A DNA stretch of 64,000 bases from Fretibacterium fastidiosum (GTDB taxonomy: Bacteria > Synergistota > Synergistia > Synergistales > Aminobacteriaceae). The translations under genes and the position numbers were made by a program. Of this stretch, positions 33,966 through 41,839 are shown piece after piece. The stretch spans positions 1,054,001 through 1,118,000 of the forward strand of contig NZ_OZ209244.1 of assembly GCF_964642095.1 (NCBI RefSeq), in the 5' to 3' direction. Under the pieces are notes generated by a model. That model was not told the DNA's origin. It searched no databases and saw only the letters and a list, made by a program, of their open reading frames with translations. Numbering within the stretch: position 1 is the first letter of the stretch; each line of letters opens with the position of its first letter.

Positions 33966-34877
33966 GTGTCGTTCGTCATGACAAAGCGTCTAAGACAGTT
34001 CAAGGTTGCGTCAGTGCTGTTCGTGTTGGCTCTGGCCGCCATCACGTTTGAGGGTAAGCTGGCTTCGGCTGCTGTCCCTCCTATTCTGAAGACCGACTTC
34101 TTCATCAAATACGCGGCTTCGACTTTGGAGTCGGGGGATGTAAGCGTCGAAGGGGAGACCGACCTCACGGTAAAGGGCTTTTCCGAGATGTTCCTCGGCG
34201 CGTCGGTCGATGTGGTGGGAACGCGCGAGGTTGGCTTCTTGATCGCCCAACCTAACGAAATACAGAAGGATTCCTCTGCCGGCCTCGACTACCAGGTGGG
34301 GGTTCCCAACGACAAGGGGTCCTTCAGGTTCTCGGCTGGGACGAAACCGGGCGATACGGGAAAGCTTGTGCTGAAACTGGAGCATGGGGGGACATCCTCT
34401 AAGTTCACTTTCAACGTCACCGCAAAGGATCCGGTCAGCGTGGACCTGAGCAAGGCGGCGCTCGCCATCGACACCTCGAAGGGTTCGGAGGATACGCTGA
34501 CCCTGACGCTCAAACCCACGGTCGGAGCGGTCGATAAGGACCTCAAGGTCGCCGGCGTCACGTTCGACTTCGACCCCACAAAACTGGATGCGGGCAAGCT
34601 CTCCCTCACCTGGGACGGCGCCGCCAACAATATCCAGGCCAAGGCGCTCGACGCGGCCTACAGCGTCAAGGACGTTCCGGTGAAGGCCAAGGTGGACGTG
34701 ACGTTTACCGGCGTGGACGGCCAGAACTGGACCCTTTCCGAGGCCGTCAACTTCACGATCACGTCCGGAAAAACCTCTGGTGGTGGTGGCGGCGGTGGCG
34801 GCGGATGCAACGCAGGCTACGCCTTCCTGCCCCTGCTGGGGCTCCTTCCGCTGGCCTTGAGGATGAAAAAACGATAA
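33966..34877 (+). CDS. Tandem Synerg-CTERM surface protein, paralog 3 (shortened)
   Basis: A 303-residue exported protein. Its signal peptide and N-terminal domain are nearly identical to paralog 1 (shared block SGDVSVEGETDLTVKGFSEM), as is the middle beta domain. The bacterial-repeat domain present in paralogs 1 and 2 is missing: NFTITSG runs straight into a short Gly linker and GCNAGYAFLPLLGLLPLA with a basic tail. This looks like a clean internal deletion of ~85 residues relative to paralog 1. GTG 33966 or ATG 33978 as start, same layout as the others. Function unknown. Confidence 0.8.
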   Translation: MSFVMTKRLRQFKVASVLFVLALAAITFEGKLASAAVPPILKTDFFIKYAASTLESGDVSVEGETDLTVKGFSEMFLGASVDVVGTREVGFLIAQPNEIQKDSSAGLDYQVGVPNDKGSFRFSAGTKPGDTGKLVLKLEHGGTSSKFTFNVTAKDPVSVDLSKAALAIDTSKGSEDTLTLTLKPTVGAVDKDLKVAGVTFDFDPTKLDAGKLSLTWDGAANNIQAKALDAAYSVKDVPVKAKVDVTFTGVDGQNWTLSEAVNFTITSGKTSGGGGGGGGGCNAGYAFLPLLGLLPLALRMKKR

Positions 34878-34907
34878 TCGATAGCGGATCGAACGTAGCT
34901 TGAGAAA

Positions 34908-34929
34908 GGGGGCCGATATCGGCCCCCTT
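34908..34929 (+). terminator. Hairpin terminator after paralog 3
   Basis: GGGGGCC (34908-34914), a GATATC loop, and GGCCCCC (34921-34927) then TT. Third copy of the array's terminator hairpin. Confidence 0.6.
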
Positions 34930-34934
34930 ATGAT

Positions 34935-35058
34935 ATCAAGTCCGTTCCCGTGATGAACGCCCTGTTTCAGGACCTGACGGGCCGGGCCGCCGAGTGCTGT
35001 GGGGACTGACGGCCCGTGAGCGTCAGCGAACGGCAGCCGGAAGGCTCCCCGAAGGGGA
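34935..35058 (+). pseudogene. Duplicated 3' end of the peptidase C26 gene
   Basis: About 124 bp matching 29624-29746 at high identity, starting with ATCAAGTCCGTTCCCGTGAT and covering the last ~25 codons (VMNALFQDLT), the stop and ~50 bp of flank (GGCAGCCGGAAGGCTCCCC). It has no start and no upstream coding part, so it is a duplication scar, not a gene. Confidence 0.8.
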
Positions 35059-35420
35059 GGGGTGTAGGGGCGGCGAGTGTTTTTCATAAGACGCGCCTGT
35101 CTAACATCTCCCGCCAACGCCGAAAGACGACAATAAATTGTCCTCTTTCGGCACAGCCGACCGACACGACGCCGCAATCCTCCCGAAAGATCGGCTTGCG
35201 TGAGGCCGGTCGTCTGGCCGAGCTGCGGAAGTCCCCCGGACTTCCTTCGCCCTCAGCCGACCGACACGACGCCGACCGCCTGTCGGCGTCCGTAAGTCGT
35301 GTCGTCTGGCCGAACCCCTCCGGTTCGCTGACGCAAACCGCCTCCCCTTTCATAAGTGAGACAGCAAATCTTTGATTTGCGTCGTCGAACTTAGGGGCTT
35401 CATCAGGGGAGGCAATCCAT
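35010..35420. repeat. Mosaic palindromic repeat, inverted relative to the 20.2-20.7 kb copy
   Basis: The same modules as at 20230-20690 on the opposite strand and in altered order: TTTTTCATAAGA, CTCAGCCGACC connectors, GAAGTCCCCCGGACTTC, GCCGACCGCCTGTCGGC, and GGCTTGCGTGAGGCCGGTCG. The right edge contains GGAGGCAATCC and GGTATAA, also present in the first copy near 20340-20375, and an additional GCAAATCTTTGATTTGC palindrome near 35366. No gene is seen from 34878 to 35500. Confidence 0.8.
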
Positions 35421-35500
35421 ATAAAACGCGATTTGGTATAATAGCGCTTCCTTAAGCAAGTTCAGGGGGAACGGTCCGTGGGGGTGAAGTGCGCGGCGCG

Positions 35501-36289
35501 TTATGCAAGCGACAGCGGAACCACGATGTCGTAAAGTTCCCCCCTGTCTTCGATCTTGCGGATCGCGGCGTGCACTCCAAAGGCGCTGCGGATGTTCTCC
35601 ACCGTCACGACTTCATTCACTGGGCCATAGAGGTTTGTCCCATCCCGATTCAAGAGCAGGGCCTTGTCCGCCAGCCGCATGGCGTGGTCGGGAAAATGCG
35701 TGTTCAGCACAACGGATTTGCCAAGGTCGTGCGCCAGGTGACGAATGACCTCCAGGATCACCAGCTGGTTGTGAAAGTCCAGGTTGGACTCCGGCTCGTC
35801 CATCACCAGCAGGGATGGCTGCGTCGTCAGCGCGCGAGCGATCAGGACCATCTGCAGTTCGCCGCCGCTCATGCGATTGCAGGGCTTATCCTTCAGGTGC
35901 AGGATTCCCGTTTCCTCCATGCACTCCATGGCGATTCTCTCGTCGTCAGGCCCCGGCTGCTTGAACGCTCCAAGGTGTGCACTTCGCCCAAGGAGCGTCA
36001 TTTCATACGCCGTATAGGGGAAGCCGGCCGTTCTCGCCTGCGGTACGTAAGCCATCTTTCTCCATATCTGTCGAGGGCTGAACGACGAGAGTTCGCGCCC
36101 GTCGATAAAGGTCCCTCCGTCACGCCATGGCAGGAAACCCATCATGCAACGAAGCATCGTCGTTTTTCCTGCCCCGTTTGCCCCCAGAACCGCCAGCACC
36201 TCTCCCGGCTCTATGCGGAACGAGATGTCGCGCAGAAGGATCGAGCCGCGACGATAGCCGAAACAGCCATTCTCGACCGCAAAGATCAT
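35501..36289 (-). CDS. FecE/BtuD-type ABC importer ATPase
   Basis: A 262-residue type II importer ATPase with Walker A GANGAGKTT near residue 36, Q-loop YVPQA, signature MSGGELQ, and Walker B LLVMDEPESNLD with the FecE-like spacing. It powers uptake of iron chelates, haem or cobalamin. It overlaps its permease gene by 4 bp (ATGA) and ends the minus-strand operon. The cobalamin riboswitch heading the gene run at 43.6 kb, and cbiZ nearby, make a corrinoid substrate more likely than a siderophore, but specificity cannot be read from the sequence. Confidence 0.88.
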   Translation of the reverse strand: MIFAVENGCFGYRRGSILLRDISFRIEPGEVLAVLGANGAGKTTMLRCMMGFLPWRDGGTFIDGRELSSFSPRQIWRKMAYVPQARTAGFPYTAYEMTLLGRSAHLGAFKQPGPDDERIAMECMEETGILHLKDKPCNRMSGGELQMVLIARALTTQPSLLVMDEPESNLDFHNQLVILEVIRHLAHDLGKSVVLNTHFPDHAMRLADKALLLNRDGTNLYGPVNEVVTVENIRSAFGVHAAIRKIEDRGELYDIVVPLSLA

Positions 36290-37296
36290 TTCATGCCCCC
36301 CTCCTGCGTGGAGCGCAACAGCATGATGAACACGGGGGCGCCCACGATGGCCGTAAGGATCGAAACCGGTATCTCCGCGGCGGTAACGCTCCGCGCCACC
36401 GTGTCAACACAGAGCGTAAACGCCGCGCCGAACGACAAGCTGAGGGGGATGATGCGTTGATTGCTGCCGCCGCCGACCATGCGCGCAAGGTGCGGGATCA
36501 GGAGGCCGATCCATCCAATCTTGCCGCACATCGAAACGCAGGAAGCCGTCATCGCCGCTGCCGCAAAGATGACCGTGAAGCGCATGGCTCTGAGGTGAAT
36601 GCCCATGGAACGCGCTTCGTCCTCGCCGAGGGAGAGGATGTTGAGTCGCCAGCGCAGCAGAAATATAGTCAAAAGCCCGGCGCCGATCATTGGCGTTCCA
36701 AGTGCCAGCGTGTAGTAGTTGGAGGCCGACAGGCTGCCCATCAGCCAATAGGTAATGGTCGGCAGCGCTTCCTCGGGGTCGGCGACGTATTTCAGGAGCG
36801 AGAGCAATCCGTCGAACAGCGCGGAGATGACGATGCCGGCCAGCACGATCATCACGATCGTACTCTGTTTCCGAATCCTTGCAGCCGACCATGTCAGGAG
36901 CACGGCAATCAAGCCGAAGACCAAAGCCGTTGCCTGCACGGCCAGCAGGTTCCAGCGAAGCATCAGAGCGATCACGGCCCCGCAGGAGGCGGCGCTGGCC
37001 ACGCCAAGCGTGTCCGGCACCGCCAGCGGATTGTTGAACAAGCTCTGAAAGGCTGCGCCGGACACGGCCAGCGCCGCACCGCATAAAGCGCCTTGCAGGA
37101 TGCGGGGCAGGCGAATTTTGAACACTACGGCAAACTGCATGGCGTCGACTTTTTCTCCCGTCAGCGGCGAGAAGAGGACGTGGAGCGTTTCCCACAGGCT
37201 GATGGAGTACCGCCCCACGCCGAGGCAAAGGAGCGCCGTCAAGAGGGGAAGGGCAAGCAGCAAAAGCGCGCCTGCCCTCCTTGAAGATAGAGCCAT
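36286..37296 (-). CDS. FecCD/BtuC-type ABC importer permease
   Basis: A 336-residue permease with ~10 membrane helices. Family segments are RLPRILQGALCGAALAVSGAAFQSLFNNPLAVPDTLGVASAAS and GKIGWIGLLIPHLARMVGG, the coupling-helix region contacting the ATPase. The start at 37296 overlaps the binding-protein stop by one base, and the end overlaps the ATPase start by 4 bp, so the three genes are tightly coupled. The DTLGVASAAS loop (often NPLA-P-LGV) is standard for iron-chelate/B12 permeases. Confidence 0.92.
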   Translation of the reverse strand: MALSSRRAGALLLLALPLLTALLCLGVGRYSISLWETLHVLFSPLTGEKVDAMQFAVVFKIRLPRILQGALCGAALAVSGAAFQSLFNNPLAVPDTLGVASAASCGAVIALMLRWNLLAVQATALVFGLIAVLLTWSAARIRKQSTIVMIVLAGIVISALFDGLLSLLKYVADPEEALPTITYWLMGSLSASNYYTLALGTPMIGAGLLTIFLLRWRLNILSLGEDEARSMGIHLRAMRFTVIFAAAAMTASCVSMCGKIGWIGLLIPHLARMVGGGSNQRIIPLSLSFGAAFTLCVDTVARSVTAAEIPVSILTAIVGAPVFIMLLRSTQEGGMK

Positions 37297-38381
37297 CAGT
37301 TGAAGATGGCGGCCTCGCGTCCGGGGTGCAGTATCTTGGCGATGTCCTCGTCCGTTGGCTCGTAGTGGTAGAATTTTTGATAGTAATCCCTAAGCTCCTT
37401 CGCGATATCGACGTCGCTGAACAGCTCCGGATGCAGTTGCTGGGCAACCCACAGGATGCAGAGCGGGGTGTCGCCGGACGGCGGATACCAGCGATAGATG
37501 CCCAGAGGAAACTTGTAGACGCGCTTGTTTTTCACAGCGCTTACCAGACCCCAGTCGTAGCCGGCGATCTTGTTCTCGTAGAAATCCTCAGGCACATAGG
37601 GGCAGAAATTGTTGATCAGGATGACCTCCGGGTCCCACTCGTAGATCTGCTCGAGGTTGACGCCCTTTTGGCCGTCAATCTCCGCCGCTACGTTCACCGC
37701 CCCGCACTCGCGCAGATAGAACTCGGAATAGTGATTCGAGCCCGACGCCACGAGCTGGTTTCCGCTGTACCCGGCAAAGATCACCGCCTTGGGGCGCTTG
37801 AGGTCGCCCGCCGCAGCGATACGGTCCCGCACCATTTGAAGCGTCTTCGCGCCATAGTCCGAAACGCCCGCCGTCCCCTCGCCTGCGCCAAATACTCTTT
37901 CAAGGTAGCCCAGCCAGTCGGCAATCGTCCCCAGCGGGTCGCCATGATACTTTTCTGTGCGGAAACACACGGCAGGAAGCCCGATGCGGCGATAGGCTTC
38001 CCCCTCCTCCGGACGCGAGGCGTTGTAGAACACGACGTCCGGCTTCAACTTCAGGACTTCCTCGACGTTCACCTCGCCGCCCTTCATGAAGTCGGAAGGA
38101 ATATCGAGGATTTTCGGAAACATCTTTGCAAGGTAGGAGTACCGTGCCGCCACCTTCGTGCCGTCTGAGATGCCGATCAATCCTGTAATGCCGCCGCGAT
38201 AGAGGCAGTATACGCTCGTCAAAGGCATGATGGACGTGATGAGAACACGTTCCGGCGAGCGCGGCACCGTCACCTCCTGCCCGCTGTCGTCCACAAACTT
38301 GACGAATTCGGCGCCCAGCGCGCCTTGTGCGCACAGCACACAGCACAAAAACGCCAAAAAGCTTCTCTTGAAAAACCTCAA
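37296..38381 (-). CDS. Periplasmic binding protein of FecBCD/BtuFCD-type importer
   Basis: A 361-residue type III solute-binding protein. TTG 38381 is the start, with AAGGAGG 8 bases upstream. A signal peptide (FFKRSFLAFLCCVLCAQGALG) is followed by FVDDSGQEVTVPRSPERVLI, the standard opening of iron-complex/cobalamin binding proteins; two lobes follow, with LKPDVVFYNA and WDPEVILIN strands. Ligand could be a corrinoid, haem or ferric chelate. It lies 77 bp downstream of the NikE-like ATPase and may share its transcript. Conserved Trp residues in IYRWYPPSG may line the pocket. Confidence 0.88.
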   Translation of the reverse strand: MRFFKRSFLAFLCCVLCAQGALGAEFVKFVDDSGQEVTVPRSPERVLITSIMPLTSVYCLYRGGITGLIGISDGTKVAARYSYLAKMFPKILDIPSDFMKGGEVNVEEVLKLKPDVVFYNASRPEEGEAYRRIGLPAVCFRTEKYHGDPLGTIADWLGYLERVFGAGEGTAGVSDYGAKTLQMVRDRIAAAGDLKRPKAVIFAGYSGNQLVASGSNHYSEFYLRECGAVNVAAEIDGQKGVNLEQIYEWDPEVILINNFCPYVPEDFYENKIAGYDWGLVSAVKNKRVYKFPLGIYRWYPPSGDTPLCILWVAQQLHPELFSDVDIAKELRDYYQKFYHYEPTDEDIAKILHPGREAAIFN

Positions 38382-38458
38382 CCTGTTGCCCTCCTTAAAA
38401 ATAAAATATACCTCCCTGATCCGTTCTGCGCCTCGCGCACCGTGGGTTTGTTTCAACG

Positions 38459-39088
38459 TCACAGGCTGCTGCGGTCCACCTGCACGTGATTCAGCTCCGG
38501 AATGTGGATGATGCGGTCCGCGACGCGCTCCGCCAGGGCGCGGTTGTGCGTTATCGCCACCACGGCCATGCCGTTCCGGTCCGCATAGTTCAGCACGAAG
38601 TTCCAAATGTGCGCCTGGCTCAAGGCATCCAGCATCGTCGTCATCTCGTCGGCGATCAGGACGCGCGTTTCGCTCCGCATGACGCGCGCCACGCAGAAGC
38701 GCTGCAGCTCGCCGCCCGAGAGCTCGATGGGCCAGCGATCGTACCACAGGGGGCGAATGCCCACCTCGCGCAGGACGTCTTCGTCCAGCGCTCCGGCCTC
38801 GAACAGGGACTGCCGCATCTTCCAACGCGGGTTGAGCGCCCGCTCCGGGTGCTGGTAGATCAGCTGAACGGGGCAGTAGCCGCGGCCGGGCAGCGGGGCG
38901 CCGTTCCACAGCACCGCGCCTTCCGCGGGGCGTTCGTACCCGGCCATGAGCTTTGCCAACGTGCTCTTGCCGTAGCCGCTGGGGCCAAGGATGGCGATGC
39001 GCTCCCCATCGGCGACCTTAAGGCTCACGTCCTTCAGGACCCATGGTCCGCCGCCGTAATGAAAGCCGACGTTGTTTACCTCAAGCAT
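38459..39088 (-). CDS. Nickel/peptide-type ABC importer ATPase, second subunit (NikE/DppF-like, short)
   Basis: A 209-residue ATPase with Walker A GPSGYGKST, Q-loop QLIYQHPERALNP, signature ELSGGELQR and Walker B VLIADEMTTMLD. It stops soon after the H-loop ITHNRALAERVAD, so it lacks the C-terminal oligopeptide-transport extension common in DppF. That is usual for metal-type NikE proteins. It overlaps the partner ATPase gene by 8 bp. The Walker B Asp-Glu is intact, so it should be active. Confidence 0.87.
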   Translation of the reverse strand: MLEVNNVGFHYGGGPWVLKDVSLKVADGERIAILGPSGYGKSTLAKLMAGYERPAEGAVLWNGAPLPGRGYCPVQLIYQHPERALNPRWKMRQSLFEAGALDEDVLREVGIRPLWYDRWPIELSGGELQRFCVARVMRSETRVLIADEMTTMLDALSQAHIWNFVLNYADRNGMAVVAITHNRALAERVADRIIHIPELNHVQVDRSSL

Positions 39089-39950
39089 CGCTGCACCTGC
39101 ACCTCATCGTTTCTCCGTCCACGTCCCACGTCGCTTCGCTTGCCCCGCACGCGGGGCAGCGCTCCAGGGAGAACCCGTTCTGGGGTAGAGCCCGAAACAG
39201 GGCGCGGCTGTAAGGGTGCTTCAAGCCGGCGCCGTCCCCGCTGAAGGCCGCCGCCGCGGCGGTTTCCACGACGCGGCCCTCGTGGAAAATCGCGACCTTA
39301 TCCGCCACGCCAAGCGCCAAATCGATGTCGTGCGTGATGAGGAGGATGCCCTTCCCCTGGTCCGCCATGACGCGAAAGTCCTTCAGCGCCTCGATGGCCA
39401 GCTCCAGGTCCAGTCCAGGTGTCGGCTCGTCCGCAATCAGAAGCTCCGGGTCGGCGACGAACGCCGTGGACAGGAGGACGCGCCGGGCCATTCCGCCCGA
39501 AAGCTGAAAGGGATAGGAATCCGCCGTCTCGCGCTTCAGGTTGAAGTGACGAAAGGCCGCCCGTTGCCTCTCCCGAGCGCTTTCCCCCGCCGTGCCGCAC
39601 ACCTGGTCTCCCACGCGCATCAGCGGATCGAGGTAGGCCACGGACTGCGGAATGAACGCGATCTCACGTCCGCGCAGGCGGGACTTCATCCCGTCCGTCA
39701 TGACCGCGCCGCAGTAGAACATCTCGCCTCCAACGCGCGCGTTGTCGGGCAGGATCCCCAGCACCGCGTGAGCCAGCAGGCTCTTGCCGGAGCCGCTCGA
39801 TCCAACGACGGCCAGGATCTCTCCGCGCTCCAACGACACGCTCAGGTCGGTGATGGCGCAGTAGTCCACCCTCTCAAGGCGCGTGTCGTAGCTCTCGAAG
39901 CTCACGGACAGGTGGCACACTCTCAGGAGGCTGTCTTTCAATTCGCCCAT
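39081..39950 (-). CDS. Nickel/peptide-type ABC importer ATPase, first subunit (NikD/DppD-like)
   Basis: A 289-residue ATPase with Walker A GSSGSGKSL, Q-loop FIPQSVAYLDP, signature QLSGGMARR and Walker B LLIADEPTPGLD. The extreme C-terminus is unusual: after FRALPQNGFSLERCPACG comes a short strand and CRCSD, giving a Cys4-type cluster where oligopeptide ATPases normally have a CPF-P-RC-type Fe-S/Zn motif. It may bind a metal and sense it. It is 12 bp downstream of the permease gene. Confidence 0.88.
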   Translation of the reverse strand: MGELKDSLLRVCHLSVSFESYDTRLERVDYCAITDLSVSLERGEILAVVGSSGSGKSLLAHAVLGILPDNARVGGEMFYCGAVMTDGMKSRLRGREIAFIPQSVAYLDPLMRVGDQVCGTAGESARERQRAAFRHFNLKRETADSYPFQLSGGMARRVLLSTAFVADPELLIADEPTPGLDLELAIEALKDFRVMADQGKGILLITHDIDLALGVADKVAIFHEGRVVETAAAAAFSGDGAGLKHPYSRALFRALPQNGFSLERCPACGASEATWDVDGETMRCRCSDA

Positions 39951-39962
39951 CTCCAGTCCCCC

Positions 39963-40817
39963 CTACTCCCTCGCAGCGTGCGGGTCGACGAACACCCGCA
40001 GGCTGTCGCCCACGACGTCGAAAAGCTGTACGACGAGGAGCAGCGCCAGGCCGGGGAAGAACGCCAGCCACCACATGCCGGCCGCCAGGTGTCGCATGGA
40101 CTCGGCGAGGATGACGCCCATGGCCGGCGTGTCGAGCGGCAGACCGTAGCCCAGAAACGTGATGCCGGCCTCATGAAGGATCGCGTGCGGAAACAGCAGG
40201 ATCAGGCCGACGGCGTACTGTGGAAACACGTGAGGGACGATGTGCCGCAGGGCGATGTGGAGCGGGCCCTTTCCCATCTTCCGCGCGACCTGCACGTACT
40301 GCGCGGAGCGGATCTGGAGGATTTCCGCGCGGATGAGGCGCGTCAGGTTCGGCCAGTGCGTGACGGCGACCCCTGTGATGACGCCTGCGGCGCCTCCTCC
40401 GGCGGCGATGGAGATGAGGATGAGCAGGATCAGGTGTGGCACGCCCATGCACAGGTCAACGCAGTAGCTGACGGCGGAGTCCGTCCGCCCGCCGAAGATG
40501 GCGGACAGGCTCCCCAGGATCAGCGCGATGACCGAGCTGATGACCGCAGCCGTCAGACCGATGCGGATGCTGAGCGACAGGCCCGCAACGACGCGAAAGA
40601 ACATGTCGCGCCCCAGGCTGTCGGTCCCGAAGGGATGAGCGGCGCAGGGGGCGATGTACCGAGCCGAGTAGTTGGGGCCATAGTCGCCGGGGCCAAGGAG
40701 CGATCCCCAGACGAAGATCCCCGCGAGGAGGATAGCCCCCAGCCCAATCGCACAGAGCGTCCTGCGGCGGTGATTCAGCCACGGGCCGCGCGCTGCCTTG
40801 ACGAGCGCTTCAGCCAT
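39963..40817 (-). CDS. Nickel/peptide-type ABC permease (NikC/DppC-like)
   Basis: A 284-residue permease with about six helices. Markers are GTDSLGRDMFFRVVAGLSLSIRIG (family GTD-x-G-RD motif) and the EAA coupling loop ARKMGKGPLHIALRHIVPH. It overlaps the companion permease by 8 bp. Nothing distinguishes a nickel/cobalt from a peptide substrate in this subunit; the riboswitch upstream of the operon favours a B12-linked cargo. Confidence 0.9.
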   Translation of the reverse strand: MAEALVKAARGPWLNHRRRTLCAIGLGAILLAGIFVWGSLLGPGDYGPNYSARYIAPCAAHPFGTDSLGRDMFFRVVAGLSLSIRIGLTAAVISSVIALILGSLSAIFGGRTDSAVSYCVDLCMGVPHLILLILISIAAGGGAAGVITGVAVTHWPNLTRLIRAEILQIRSAQYVQVARKMGKGPLHIALRHIVPHVFPQYAVGLILLFPHAILHEAGITFLGYGLPLDTPAMGVILAESMRHLAAGMWWLAFFPGLALLLVVQLFDVVGDSLRVFVDPHAARE

Positions 40818-41799
40818 GGGCTTTCTCTCCCTCCCGAATGTGCGGGTCGATCAACCCGTAGAGGACGTTCGCGGCCAGGTTCCCCGCGAAGACGAAGAGC
40901 ACGCTGAAGAGGGCGATGCCCATCAGGAGCGGTGCGTCCGCGTGGAGGCCGGCCTCGACGGCGGTGCTGCCCAGGCCGGGGTAGGAGAACACCTTCTCCG
41001 CCAACACGGAGCCGCCGAATATCTCGTTCACCGAGGCGAACTGCAGCGTGATCGCCGGCAGGGCGATGTTGCGCAGGCCATGGCGCCGGATGATCTGCCC
41101 CAGCGACTCGCCGCGGGCACGGGCGAAGAGGACGTATTCGCTCTCCAGCACGTCGATCAGCTTCTGTCGGGTGTGCAGCGCGATGTTCGCCACGCCGGTG
41201 ATGGACAGCGTCAACGCAGGAAGGATGAGGTGGTGCAGCCGCTCGGCCCACGTCGTCTCCGCGGCCACGCGGCCGATGGGGATGGAGAGCCCCAGGGGGA
41301 ACCACTGTAGCTGTACGGCAAACACGATCAGGAGCAGAAGTCCGAGCCAAAACGTCGGAGTGGAGGCCAGAAGCAGGCTGAAGGTCTTGATCACCCTGTC
41401 CGGCCAACCGCCCCGCCAGGCGCCGGCGGCGATTCCTAAAATCAGGCCAAGGACGCCGGACAGCGCCCAGGCCGTGCCCATCAGAAGCAGCGAGGCCTTG
41501 AAACGCTCCGCCAGCACTTGCGACACCGGCTTGTGGTGCATGATGGACTGTCCGAGGTCGCCCCGCAGGGCCGCTGCTGCCCACTTGAAGTAGCGTTCCA
41601 GGGGCGGCCGGTTCAGGTCCCACTGCTCCTCGATGTGGGCCCGCTGTTCCTCTGAGACGTTGACCTCACCGAGGAAGGCATCAATCGCTTTCAAGGGTGA
41701 CGCCGTGACCAGAAAAAAGCTGAGCGCGGAACAGGAAACGAGCAGGAGCAGCAACCGCCCGAGAGACCCCGCGACGTACCGTGCGAATCCCTTACTCAC
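40810..41799 (-). CDS. Nickel/peptide-type ABC permease (NikB/DppB-like)
   Basis: A 329-residue permease with the DppB/NikB layout: N-terminal helix, periplasmic loop (EEQRAHIEEQWDLNRPPLERYFKW), and four to five helices with the coupling motif FARARGESLGQIIRRHGLRNIALPAITL. It is 40 bp downstream of the binding-protein gene. Start ATG 41799. Confidence 0.9.
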   Translation of the reverse strand: MSKGFARYVAGSLGRLLLLLVSCSALSFFLVTASPLKAIDAFLGEVNVSEEQRAHIEEQWDLNRPPLERYFKWAAAALRGDLGQSIMHHKPVSQVLAERFKASLLLMGTAWALSGVLGLILGIAAGAWRGGWPDRVIKTFSLLLASTPTFWLGLLLLIVFAVQLQWFPLGLSIPIGRVAAETTWAERLHHLILPALTLSITGVANIALHTRQKLIDVLESEYVLFARARGESLGQIIRRHGLRNIALPAITLQFASVNEIFGGSVLAEKVFSYPGLGSTAVEAGLHADAPLLMGIALFSVLFVFAGNLAANVLYGLIDPHIREGEKAHG

Positions 41800-41839
41800 T
41801 AACCCCTCTCCTTCCCCCGGGGAGCGATCCCCCGCTGTC

